Made by a program: the position numbers and the translations under genes | The notes under the pieces: generated by a model | The model's input: only the letters and a program-made list of their open reading frames with translations | What the model was told of the DNA's origin: nothing | The model's database searches: none | Assembly (NCBI GenBank): GCA_013141385.1 | Contig: JABFRB010000001.1 | Location: forward strand, 124,001-188,000 | DNA from: Bacteroidales bacterium | GTDB taxonomy: Bacteria > Bacteroidota > Bacteroidia > Bacteroidales > Tenuifilaceae | Length of the DNA: 64,000 bases | Direction: 5' to 3' | In this document: positions 53,401 through 61,963 of the stretch, one piece after another | Numbering within the stretch: the first letter of the stretch is position 1 | Layout of the letters: every line of letters starts with the position of its first letter

Positions 53401-54694
53401 TTTTAACTATTGAGTTTAAATTATTGACATAAGGAATAGCACCAAATTTACCTCCTAAATACCATTTTTCAAAAGGAATATCTTCTCTGACACCATCAAA
53501 ATCTTGAGCTGAAAATAACTCAGTTTCACCAAATGTATTTTTTTGAGTAAACCAGATTTGGTCTGAGCGAAATTCTTTATTTAATAAATAAGTTTCATGA
53601 GTAGTGAATATAAGTTGTGCATTACTTTGATGATTAATTTGAAAAAATCGAATTAATAAACTTGATAATAATGGATGTAAACTACTATCTAGTTCATCAA
53701 AAAATATTACGCCTCCTTTATTAAGCACTTTTACAATTAACCCACCTAGAGCAAATAACTTATTAGTTCCGAATGATTCGTGAATAAATGGCAAAGCATG
53801 TGTAGTTACAATATTTTGATTCTCATAAACATTATGTTCACCAAATAGTACTTCATTCCTTCGTACTCTATTAATTGATTTTTTGTCATCAATTAAAATA
53901 GTCTCCGTTTCGTTTATTTTTTTGTTCGGGTCAATAATTAGAGATTGAATTTGAGTATCTGCTTCATAAATTAGCTTTTCTATTTGTTTTACTAAAAGTT
54001 TGTTTTCGGGATTTTGTAATTCCTCTTTAATGTAATCAGATAAACGTCTAACCCAACTACTTTCAGTAACATTCCAGATTTCTAACTCATTGAAATAAGT
54101 ATATACTGGAGAAATAGTAGTATGATAATTTTCTGCTTTCCCAAAAATTGAAAGCAGAGGTATTTTTTTATAAATTTCATACTTTTTGTAATTGAAGTTC
54201 TTTCCTAATTTAATTATGTGAATGTTTTCGTCTTTTTCAGATTTTTCTTTCCCTCTTTTGAAGATTTCTTGTGGTTTTTTAAAGGGGAAATGATGCAAAG
54301 ACTCTTCAATTATCTCATTTTGGTTGAATACAATCCTATATTGGTATTTATGTTTCTCTTTGGTTAAGAATATGACTTCGAATTCAACAGGTTTATTTGA
54401 TGAATTTATATTAAACAAATATGGGTCATAAGCAGGAATAGGTTTATCAATTGAGATTTCTTTTGTATCTATTATGAGTTTTCTTAATTCAAAAAGTGCA
54501 TGAATAATATTTGATTTTCCTGAAGCATTTGCTCCATAAATTCCAACAGACTTTATGAGTTTTATTGAACTACCGTTTGCTAGATTAACATTGAATATAT
54601 TAGTAGACTTGCTTCGTGCACTACTTGCAATCATTGTAAATAATTGCTTTTTACGAATTGAACGAAAATTCGAGATTGAAAATTCTAAAATCAT
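53378..54694 (-). CDS. AAA/OLD-like ATPase, RloA/AbiL type
   Basis: A 438-residue ABC-like ATPase beginning MILEFSISNFRSIRKKQ. ATG 54694 is preferred; a TTG at 54718 would add eight residues. Walker A is GANASGKSNII (about 61-71), Walker B is IFFDELDSSLHP and the switch histidine is in IFTTHETYLL. With RloB it forms a two-protein anti-phage module of the AbiL kind. The pair fills one cassette between sites A and B. Confidence 0.85.
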   Translation of the reverse strand: MILEFSISNFRSIRKKQLFTMIASSARSKSTNIFNVNLANGSSIKLIKSVGIYGANASGKSNIIHALFELRKLIIDTKEISIDKPIPAYDPYLFNINSSNKPVEFEVIFLTKEKHKYQYRIVFNQNEIIEESLHHFPFKKPQEIFKRGKEKSEKDENIHIIKLGKNFNYKKYEIYKKIPLLSIFGKAENYHTTISPVYTYFNELEIWNVTESSWVRRLSDYIKEELQNPENKLLVKQIEKLIYEADTQIQSLIIDPNKKINETETILIDDKKSINRVRRNEVLFGEHNVYENQNIVTTHALPFIHESFGTNKLFALGGLIVKVLNKGGVIFFDELDSSLHPLLSSLLIRFFQINHQSNAQLIFTTHETYLLNKEFRSDQIWFTQKNTFGETELFSAQDFDGVREDIPFEKWYLGGKFGAIPYVNNLNSIVKNGKKEIG

Positions 54695-54822
54695 ACCTTT
54701 AAGTTTTACTTGGTTCAATTATTATGTAAAAATACATACTTTAAAGATACAAAACAAACTTGATGTGGTTTTTGTTGTAGATATTTTGTAGATATCTTCA
54801 GATTTGGCAATCTGGGTACATT

Positions 54823-54960
54823 GGCGGTAACGTTTGCCGCTAAGCACAGACAGGGAGTTAAAAACCGATTCCTTATCCATCGTTAACGGTTATGCTAAGT
54901 TAGGAATAACTTTCGTATCTGCAAATCAAGCCCTGATTGGGTTTAGCGGCTGTTAGGGAC
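54823..54960 (-). other. attC-like recombination site B
   Basis: GCCGCTAA (54836-54843) pairs with TTAGCGGC (54943-54950). CAGGG (54851-54855) pairs with CCCTG (54931-54935), and ATTCCTTA with TTAGGAAT further in. Outer boxes are GGCGGTAAC (54823-54831) and GTTAGGGAC (54952-54960). GGCGGTAAC is the exact complement of GTTACCGCC at site A, as expected for the two ends of one cassette. Confidence 0.7.
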
Positions 54961-55001
54961 TGGTGTTTATATTTCATCTATAATAATTGTTATCTTCAAA
55001 A

Positions 55002-55355
55002 CTATTTCACAAAGAAAGAAAATGTGAATTTCTCTTCTTTCATTTTTTTTGTTTTATCTAAATAACTTACATTCCAATTATATTGAATCTTACCTCTTTT
55101 TCTGCAAGCAACATCAATTATCCCACATTTCAAGTCTTTGTCAAAGTTTATCCAAAGAGTGTCATTCTTGTCTATAAAAAAGAAATCTGGGAATCTAGAT
55201 TCATCATAGTTTTTTAAATAAAGACTTATTCTTATGTCTTCATTCAATGATACTGTGTCTTTACTTGTCTTTACAATTACATTTGAAGTATTCTTGTCGT
55301 TCATACAAGAATAAAGAAACCAAGAAATCAAAAGAATCAATGTTATATTTTTCAT
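55002..55355 (-). CDS. Small hypothetical lipoprotein in a cassette
   Basis: A 117-residue protein from ATG 55355. Its lipoprotein signal MKNITLILLISWFLYSC has Cys17 as the acylation site; the mature part is beta-rich (Ig-like pattern). A longer frame from 55403 would bury the signal peptide and is not favoured. It lies between site B and a lone GCCCCTAAC box at 55434-55442. Function is unknown. Confidence 0.68.
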   Translation of the reverse strand: MKNITLILLISWFLYSCMNDKNTSNVIVKTSKDTVSLNEDIRISLYLKNYDESRFPDFFFIDKNDTLWINFDKDLKCGIIDVACRKRGKIQYNWNVSYLDKTKKMKEEKFTFSFFVK

Positions 55356-55840
55356 CGTATCGCAGTAAAAATGTCTTTTTTGTTTTCTTATCATTAAATA
55401 CACTATTCATAAAGTTAAGTTCAAAGTACACTTGCCCCTAACTTATTTATACATATACCAAAAGTATATATACACATTAAATTTTAATGGATATGTACAC
55501 CTTTTAGTATTTCCTATATTCAAAGTTAATCATTTTTACAAATTACCCAAAGAACTTCTATCCATCTAATTGCTTTGGTTGCCTTAGTTCAAACTTTGGG
55601 GTATTTTTCTCACTACTCTCCAATTTTTCCATTCACTCAATTTATCGGTTTGCTAACTCGGTTTTTAATGCAGCCCACTCATTTAATTATGAAATGGCAG
55701 TATGTAGATGCAAATTTGATAGATAGAATTTAAAGGAATAACCTTCAAAATAAAAAAATATCAAGTTGTTCCCGTTCATTCAATAACGGGAGGAGCAAAC
55801 CGAAAAGCCTTAAGAGTAGGGAAAATAAATACTTCAAACA
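55356..55840. other. Intergenic region with cassette end and upstream repeat
   Basis: It contains the GCCCCTAAC box (55434-55442), the second copy of the 78-bp repeat and a CCCGTT/AACGGG hairpin at about 55778-55798, 40 bp before the nuclease-fold gene. No gene is seen. Confidence 0.55.
55620..55697 (+). repeat. 78-bp upstream repeat, copy 2
   Basis: Direct-repeat partner of 46043-46119, 144 bp upstream of the gene at 55841. Confidence 0.8.
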
Positions 55841-56671
55841 ATGACACTAAAAGTAATGACATTCAATCTGGCTAATTACGATAATCATGGTGATTGGCCC
55901 ACTCGCTTAAAAATGTTTGCAGACATTATTGCCGAGAATCAACCTGATATCAGCTCTTTTCAGGAGGTGAGATTCAACCCAAACAATGAGACTACCCAAA
56001 AGTCATATCAGAATATGGGCGAACAAATTCTTTATGAACTGAACCAACGAGGAATTTATATGGGAAGCAGTATTCTAAGTCAGCCCGTGATGTTCTACCC
56101 CGAGGGTACCTATTATTCATACCCTGTAAAATCTCCCAATCCAGGTTCCACACCGATATGCGATTGGGAAGGGCTTTCCATAGTTTCCAAAGCCACTCCT
56201 ATAATAACTGGCACCCGCTTCCTTTCCATTGTGAATAAAAGCGATCCTAACAAAAGAAGCGTTAAGTATATTACACTAACAACCTCATCGGGAGAAACGT
56301 TGTACATTTTCAACTGCCATTTTTCATACGACCTTAAAAGTTTTAATAAGAACATGGAAGAAACGGTTGAATATATGAAGCCTTTTATGCAATATCCATG
56401 CATGCTCATGGGTGATATGAACCAAACCGATGAGAAAGATGCATTTGACCTATTAAGGAACAATAGGTTTTACGATGTTTGGAAAAAACTTAGACCAGGT
56501 GAGGATGGCTTTACAGACCGAACCGCACCTCAAAGGATCGATTATATATGGGCAAACTTTGATGGTTTTAAATCAATAGATCTCGTTGGTACTGTTCCAA
56601 ATAAAGATAATATTTATGCCTCGGATCATTATGGGCTTATAGCAGAAGTAAGTAGTTTAAGTTTGTTATAG
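55841..56671 (+). CDS. Endonuclease/exonuclease/phosphatase-fold enzyme
   Basis: A 276-residue DNase I/sphingomyelinase-fold hydrolase with all active-site blocks: MTFNLANYDN, SFQEVRF, FNCHFSYD, GDMNQTD, RIDYIWANF and ASDHYGL. Substrates of this fold include DNA, phosphoinositides and sphingomyelin, and the sequence does not choose between them. No signal peptide is present. Its upstream region shares the 78-bp repeat with the 1323-residue gene, so the two may be produced together. Confidence 0.82.
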   Translation: MTLKVMTFNLANYDNHGDWPTRLKMFADIIAENQPDISSFQEVRFNPNNETTQKSYQNMGEQILYELNQRGIYMGSSILSQPVMFYPEGTYYSYPVKSPNPGSTPICDWEGLSIVSKATPIITGTRFLSIVNKSDPNKRSVKYITLTTSSGETLYIFNCHFSYDLKSFNKNMEETVEYMKPFMQYPCMLMGDMNQTDEKDAFDLLRNNRFYDVWKKLRPGEDGFTDRTAPQRIDYIWANFDGFKSIDLVGTVPNKDNIYASDHYGLIAEVSSLSLL

Positions 56672-56699
56672 GAAATGTAGTAATATGTATAGCTATTTG

Positions 56700-56822
56700 G
56701 CATGATGATGGAGTGATGGAGCGGTGGAATAATAGAGTACTGGAATACTGGAAGATATAAGCAAGAATCTTACCTCTTGTTATCCATTATTCCAGTATTC
56801 CACTGTTTCTTACGTTGAACTC
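56700..56822 (-). repeat. Truncated MITE-like element
   Basis: It has the same hairpin arms and loop (AAGCAAGAATCTTACCTCTTG) as the elements at 9517 and 59366, and one terminal motif TTACGTTGAACTCGC. It lacks about 55 bp and the second end. It abuts the stop of the LytTR regulator gene. Confidence 0.6.
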
Positions 56823-56825
56823 GCT

Positions 56826-57569
56826 TTATATCACATTAAATCTTTTAAAGATTTCATCGCGGTTCTCTTTGTTTACAGGAATTTGTTTGTTGCCAATAAT
56901 GAGCATGTTACCCATAAAACCTGTAACACATGATATATTTACAATGTAGGAGCGATGAACCCTTATAAACATATCATGGGGGAGTTTGTCTTCGAAATTT
57001 CTCAGGACACTGGAGTAAATATATTTATCTGTTTTTGTATGTATAAATGTATAGTTGCTATCCGCCTCAAGCCAAAGGATATCTTGTAATTCAACCTTAT
57101 TATAATGAGTATCCTTCTTTAAGAAAAGTGCGCTAGGTGTTTTTACAGGCAATTCTAAATTCTCGGTCTGTTCTTTTGATATCTCCCTCTCATTCTCATA
57201 AAAATTAAACAGTGCCATCTCAATTGAAATACGAACCTGATTATCGTTGAAAGGCTTCAATAGGTATGCTGAAGGCTTAGTTTTGCTAACCTTTTCGATA
57301 GTACTTTCATCGCTCAAAGAGGTTAGGAATATAAATGGTAGGTGAAATTTTTTGTTGATCTCCTGAGCCAAATCGATACCAGTTTTACTACCATATAAAG
57401 CAATATCAATTAATACAATATCAACCTCATTACCGTTAAGACACTCGATTGCCATATCAACATTATCAACAACCTTTACCACTGCATACCCCATTTTCTG
57501 CAAGCGGAAAGCAATATCCTCGGCAATTATTATTTCATCTTCAACAATGAGTATTTTCACCTTGCTCAT
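56826..57569 (-). CDS. LytTR-family response regulator
   Basis: A 247-residue DNA-binding regulator from ATG 57569; a TTG at 57593 would overlap the kinase gene. The receiver domain (1-120) has Asp11/Glu10, the phosphoacceptor Asp55 in VLIDIAL, Thr83 and Lys105 in LLKPF. A linker leads to a LytTR DNA-binding domain (about 145-247, VELQDILWLEADSNYTFIHT). It starts 1 bp after the kinase stop, so the two form a two-component system. Confidence 0.92.
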   Translation of the reverse strand: MSKVKILIVEDEIIIAEDIAFRLQKMGYAVVKVVDNVDMAIECLNGNEVDIVLIDIALYGSKTGIDLAQEINKKFHLPFIFLTSLSDESTIEKVSKTKPSAYLLKPFNDNQVRISIEMALFNFYENEREISKEQTENLELPVKTPSALFLKKDTHYNKVELQDILWLEADSNYTFIHTKTDKYIYSSVLRNFEDKLPHDMFIRVHRSYIVNISCVTGFMGNMLIIGNKQIPVNKENRDEIFKRFNVI

Positions 57570-57570
57570 G

Positions 57571-59367
57571 CTAGTTTTTTTGATAGTTTTCAAGGTTTAA
57601 CGTAATCCTCCAAAGGCATCCTTGATTATAGGAGTATGAAATTTCTCCTTTTAGCTGTTTAGTAAGCGAGTGAACTAATTTTAGACCAAAACCGTTAGAT
57701 TTTTCAAACCCTTCTGGCAGCCCATTTCCATTATCGGCTATATTTAAATATACTTTTTTATTTTCTTCGGATAATTCAACAATCAGCTCAAGGGGCTTAT
57801 CCTCGGGTTTTGCATATTTTAATGTATTTGTGATTAATTCATTGATAATTAGCCCAAGAGGGATTACCCAATCAATATGAAGGTAAACCGGAGCAAGATT
57901 CATGGAGATGCTAACTTTTTCGCCAAAGCTATATATCAGATTATCGACCAGCTCCCCGATATAACTCTTGAGATTCACCTGCATATCCTCATTATCCCTA
58001 TAAAGCTTCTGATGGATCAGTATAAGCGTATCGATACGATGTCGTGTTGCTTCCAAGGCGCTTGACAAGGCTGGTTCTGTTGATTGCCTTGCCTGTATGT
58101 TGATAAGGCTGGCCACCATTTGTAAATTGTTTTTCACCCTATGGTTAAGCTCTCTTAGCAATACAGCCTTTTCCCTTTCCCTTTTTTCGATAATTACATT
58201 TTGCTCTGACACTCTCTTAAATGCCTTTTTACGCTGTCGATAAGCAAGTTGTAGGAAGATTAAAAGAGTAATAAGCAGAATTGTTCCCGAAGAAAGAATA
58301 AGCAGCAGTTTACGCTTGTTATTGTCCTCCTTTTTGAGGAATTGAATACTGGCCTCCTTCTTATCTAACCAATACTGGCTATGTAATTGTTCTACCTTTC
58401 TTACATTATTGATATTAACCAGACTATCATGATATACTTCATATTTTTTACGATAGAAAAGCGACTTATCAAACCGATGCTGTTTTTCATAAAAAAGAGA
58501 TAAATCATTGCTGATGTCGCGAATTTGTTCTTTGAGCGTACCCTTTTCTGCCATATTCAGACTTGCTAACAATAACTGCTCGCCCGATACAGTCCTTCCC
58601 TCATCAATATATATTTTAGCCAGTTGACTTTGATATACCGAAATGGAATACAAATCTCCTAATTTGTCCAGTATACTAATTGAATTTATGAGTTCCTGCT
58701 TTGCCATATCTATCTGGTTTAATTTTATATGTACCAGACCCAGATTACCTAAAGCATACCCTTGTATTAATTCTTTTTTTGAATGTTTTAAATGTTGATT
58801 CAATTGCAAGCATTCATTCAAACAATAAGAAGCGCTATCGTATTTTTCCAGCAAACGATAGGTTTCTCCTAGATTAATCAATGCAAATGTGGTGTTTGCA
58901 ATGTCGTGTCTTTTTCGGAAAATGGTTAACGCTTGTTTTATATATTGAGTTGCGCTTGTATAGTTTTTATCGTTAGTAAAATGTGAACCGATCTGTAAAA
59001 GTAGGGACGCTGTTTTTTTTTCGAGACCTAACCCATCATATATTCGCAGAGCCTCAAAGGAGGCTTTTATTGCTTCTGGATAATTGCCTAGTTTTCGCTG
59101 ACAAATACTCAAATGTTCGAAAGCTAAAGCCTGCTTTTTTTTGAGATTTTCTCCTGTGGCTATTTCTAGCGCCTCTTTTGCATACGTTAAACCCTCAAGA
59201 GGCTCATCAAACTTTGATAAATTAAGAAGCAGATTAAACCTGTCGCTATCGCACTGCGAAATAACTAAAAGTTTTTTAAGACTATCAGCCTTGGGCCTAT
59301 TCTGAGCCCAAAGTGCATAGTTTAAATTACAAACTATCAATAAGATTGTAACAATACGGAGCTTCAT
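57571..59367 (-). CDS. TPR-containing HisKA_2 sensor histidine kinase
   Basis: A 598-residue membrane sensor. The signal peptide is residues 1-22, six or so TPR repeats (about 60-330) lie in the periplasm, a transmembrane helix is at about 352-374 and a short coiled coil follows. The HisKA_2 helix is LLRELNHRVKNNLQMVASL (His about 408), and the ATPase has ELITNTLKYA and ADNGNGLPEG. It should phosphorylate the adjacent LytTR regulator. The stimulus is unknown. A MITE lies immediately upstream of its start, which may alter its expression. Confidence 0.88.
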   Translation of the reverse strand: MKLRIVTILLIVCNLNYALWAQNRPKADSLKKLLVISQCDSDRFNLLLNLSKFDEPLEGLTYAKEALEIATGENLKKKQALAFEHLSICQRKLGNYPEAIKASFEALRIYDGLGLEKKTASLLLQIGSHFTNDKNYTSATQYIKQALTIFRKRHDIANTTFALINLGETYRLLEKYDSASYCLNECLQLNQHLKHSKKELIQGYALGNLGLVHIKLNQIDMAKQELINSISILDKLGDLYSISVYQSQLAKIYIDEGRTVSGEQLLLASLNMAEKGTLKEQIRDISNDLSLFYEKQHRFDKSLFYRKKYEVYHDSLVNINNVRKVEQLHSQYWLDKKEASIQFLKKEDNNKRKLLLILSSGTILLITLLIFLQLAYRQRKKAFKRVSEQNVIIEKREREKAVLLRELNHRVKNNLQMVASLINIQARQSTEPALSSALEATRHRIDTLILIHQKLYRDNEDMQVNLKSYIGELVDNLIYSFGEKVSISMNLAPVYLHIDWVIPLGLIINELITNTLKYAKPEDKPLELIVELSEENKKVYLNIADNGNGLPEGFEKSNGFGLKLVHSLTKQLKGEISYSYNQGCLWRITLNLENYQKN

Positions 59368-59604
59368 AAATTAACGTGAGTTCGATACAATAATTTTATT
59401 AAAAATTTAATAATCAAATACTTATAAACACAATAATTGTGGATGGAATGGTGGAATATTGGAATAATGGAAAACAAGAGGTTAGATTCTTGCTTGTATC
59501 TTCCATTTCTCCATCATTCCAATATTCCATTAGTATGAATAAATTAAATTGATTGATATATAGGTTAATATATTGTTTATTACAGCGAAATAATGCTAAA
59601 TCAA
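59366..59604. mobile_element. MITE-like element upstream of the histidine kinase
   Basis: A 220-bp body (about 59375-59594) begins CGTGAGTTCGATACAAT and ends with a degraded partner terminus (TTATTACAGCG). The flanks ATAAATTAA and CTAAATCAA match at 7 of 9 positions. Its interior matches the element at 9517-9757 in inverted orientation, including TTGATTGATATATAG and the GGAATATTGGAA hairpin. Confidence 0.65.
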
Positions 59605-59613
59605 CTGTTACAA

Positions 59614-60129
59614 TCAGTCATCGGATGTGTTGGCAATTAAAGGATCAACCACGGTTAGCAGAACCTTTTTAGTGTTAACATTCACTATTTTGAATGCAAA
59701 ATGATATTGAAGGTTATGGTGTAGACTGATTTTTTCGACGGTTTCAAACTCAAAGCTACAGATGCTAAGGTTCTTACGTGGGTAAAGAAGCCTACCATCA
59801 GTAATTATACTATAATCAGGGTTTAGTTTGAATATCTTTTCCCAATCGCTCAGAGTAGGTATATCGGTTTGAATCATTGAAAAAATAAGGGTTGCGGAAT
59901 TAGGATCGATTATATAGGATGAATCTGATTTAGAATCGCATTTAATAATAAATTTATATTTGGTGCTTTTTTTTAGATTTAATATATAGGGAAATGAAGT
60001 AGTTTTAGGGCTTTCAATCAGGCAAAAGCAATCAGCATTCAGAGGTTTATCTCGCAAACCATAACCATTATCTTTTTTAAAAAAGTTTATTAGCTTTTCG
60101 GTGTCAACAGTGATTAATACATTTTCCAT
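59614..60129 (-). CDS. Hypothetical protein, possibly PixA/AidA-like
   Basis: A 171-residue cytosolic beta-rich protein. The start MENVLITVDTEKLINFF and the end YHFAFKIVNVNTKKVLLTVVDPLI resemble the inclusion-body (PixA/AidA) family, where VDTE-like and a late DP motif are kept. The central part is divergent, so this is tentative. It stands alone next to a MITE. Confidence 0.55.
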   Translation of the reverse strand: MENVLITVDTEKLINFFKKDNGYGLRDKPLNADCFCLIESPKTTSFPYILNLKKSTKYKFIIKCDSKSDSSYIIDPNSATLIFSMIQTDIPTLSDWEKIFKLNPDYSIITDGRLLYPRKNLSICSFEFETVEKISLHHNLQYHFAFKIVNVNTKKVLLTVVDPLIANTSDD

Positions 60130-60579
60130 TTTTCAAACAAATTAATAGGTTAGATTAAAATCATTTAACAAGCATGTAAAGTTACTAATTTATAGAAACA
60201 CGCTAATTGTGCTAAATATACTATCTGGCGTTTTCGCGTTTTAATTTATAGCAAATAGCAAATAAATCTAATGGCTTTTTCTTTTCTAACAACAAAATAA
60301 AATATGCCTATAAAAGTATAGCAAATACCTATAAAAAAGAGAAAAATGTGTTGGAATTATATCTTTTTGCACAATAAAGATCTATATTGAGCATTCTGGA
60401 TGCCTTTAGGCATATATGAAGGATTTCAGAGTTATTATTTGTTGTCTCTAGTAGATTCATAAACAGTTATATCGATTCTATTTGATCGCAACAATTGATT
60501 TACCAAGTTATCCTTAGGAGCAATTCTCGTGGTTCGTTTTTTTGCGCTACATTTGTGCCCTCATTTTTATTAGAAAAGA
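60130..60579. other. Divergent intergenic region
   Basis: AT-rich DNA without genes, carrying the MATE promoter near the right end. Nothing else is recognised. Confidence 0.5.
60548..60555 (+). promoter_or_regulatory. Promoter -7 box for the MATE gene
   Basis: TACATTTG matches TAnnTTTG and is followed by TGCCC. Transcription would begin near 60561, 19 bp before the proposed CTG start. Confidence 0.65.
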
Positions 60580-61911
60580 CTGAAAACATCAATTTCATAT
60601 AAACGTGTTTGGGATATTGCTTTCCCAATAATGATTGGTAGCGTTGCACAGAATGTGATAAACGTTACTGATACCGCTTTCCTTGGAAGGCTTAGTGATG
60701 TAGCTCTGGGTAGCGGTGCCATTGGAGGGCTTTTTTATTTATCTATAATAATGCTAGGGTGGGGGGTAGGAATTGGTGCTCAAATAATGGTTGCCCGAAG
60801 ATATGGCGAGGGTGAACATAAGCAGATAGGTAGCATTATTGCGCATACTCAGTACTTTTTATTTGTTTTGGCTATTCTTCTTGTTATCCTATTCGAACTT
60901 TTCGGGAAAACAATACTAAACCATGTAGTGCAATCGGAAAGCATTTTAAATGCAAGTTTCGCTTTCCTACGATATAGAATTTGGGGTTTGTTCTTTGCAT
61001 TCACATACTTTTCCTTCCGGGCATTTTATGTTGGTATAGGCAAAACGAAGGTGATAACCTATACAACGCTTACTATGGTTATAGTAAATGTTTTCTTTGG
61101 GTATTCGCTTATCTTCGGGCATTTTGGTTTCCCAAAAATGGGGGTGAGTGGAGCAGGACTTGCATCGGTTATAGCCGAATTCTCAGGAGCTAGTGCTTTT
61201 GTTGTTTATACTCTGCTTAATAAGAAAGTTAAATCGTATAATCTATTTCGTTTTGCAAAATATGACCCGGAGTTGATGTCGAGATTATTTAAAATATCAC
61301 TCCCATTGATGCTTCAAAACTTCTTCTCATTTTCAATCTGGTTTGTTTTCTTCCTTATCATTGAAAAGATGGGAGAACTTGAACTAGCCGTATCCAATAT
61401 TATTAGGAGTATTTATGTTGTGCTACTAATACCAATAATGGGTTTTTCAACGGCTGCAAATAGTCTTGTTAGCTTTATTATTGGACAGGGAAGATCAAAA
61501 GAGGTTCTTTCTTTGACTTGGCGCATAGCAATTGTTGCAGGAGGTTTCTCCGCAGTTCTATCATTAATATGTACTTTGTTTCCAAATCTTATCCTGCAAG
61601 CTTATACTACAGATTTGTTGATAGTACGCATGGCATTACCCATTATGCATATAATTTCTATCGCATCAATTATTTTAGCCATAGCTTTGGTGTTGTTTAA
61701 TGGGGTTTCTGGAACGGGGAAAACAAATATCTCATTAATCCTTGAGATTTGTATTCTAGTAATTTATGTTTTATTAACTTTTGTTTTTGCCATTGTTCTT
61801 AAACAATCGCTAACGATTGTATGGACTATTGAATTGCTTTATGGGGTCATGTTATCACTTATCTCATTTATATACCTTAAATCTAATCATTGGGTGGGGA
61901 AGGAGATATAA
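60580..61911 (+). CDS. MATE family multidrug/cation antiporter
   Basis: A membrane exporter with about 12 helices. From the first ATG (60631) it has 426 residues and begins inside helix 1. The same frame is open upstream to a TAG at 60571-60573. Translation of that stretch, read from CTG at 60580, gives (M)KTSISYKRVWDIAFPIM, the expected MATE N-terminus, preceded by AGAAAAGA. This makes 443 residues, normal for the family. Family marks include GSVAQNVINVTDTAFLGR and GGLFY near the N-terminus. It probably exports drugs or organic cations using Na+ or H+. The start is uncertain; the family is not. Confidence 0.85.
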   Translation: MKTSISYKRVWDIAFPIMIGSVAQNVINVTDTAFLGRLSDVALGSGAIGGLFYLSIIMLGWGVGIGAQIMVARRYGEGEHKQIGSIIAHTQYFLFVLAILLVILFELFGKTILNHVVQSESILNASFAFLRYRIWGLFFAFTYFSFRAFYVGIGKTKVITYTTLTMVIVNVFFGYSLIFGHFGFPKMGVSGAGLASVIAEFSGASAFVVYTLLNKKVKSYNLFRFAKYDPELMSRLFKISLPLMLQNFFSFSIWFVFFLIIEKMGELELAVSNIIRSIYVVLLIPIMGFSTAANSLVSFIIGQGRSKEVLSLTWRIAIVAGGFSAVLSLICTLFPNLILQAYTTDLLIVRMALPIMHIISIASIILAIALVLFNGVSGTGKTNISLILEICILVIYVLLTFVFAIVLKQSLTIVWTIELLYGVMLSLISFIYLKSNHWVGKEI

Positions 61912-61952
61912 AAAATGAAAAATGAAAAATGAAAAGTGAAAAATGAAAAATG
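61911..61952. repeat. 7-bp tandem repeat (AAAAATG) x6
   Basis: Six consecutive 7-bp units, one with a single change, lie between the converging MATE and TPR genes. It is a slippage-prone simple repeat. Confidence 0.8.
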
Positions 61953-61963
61953 AAAAACCAAAA

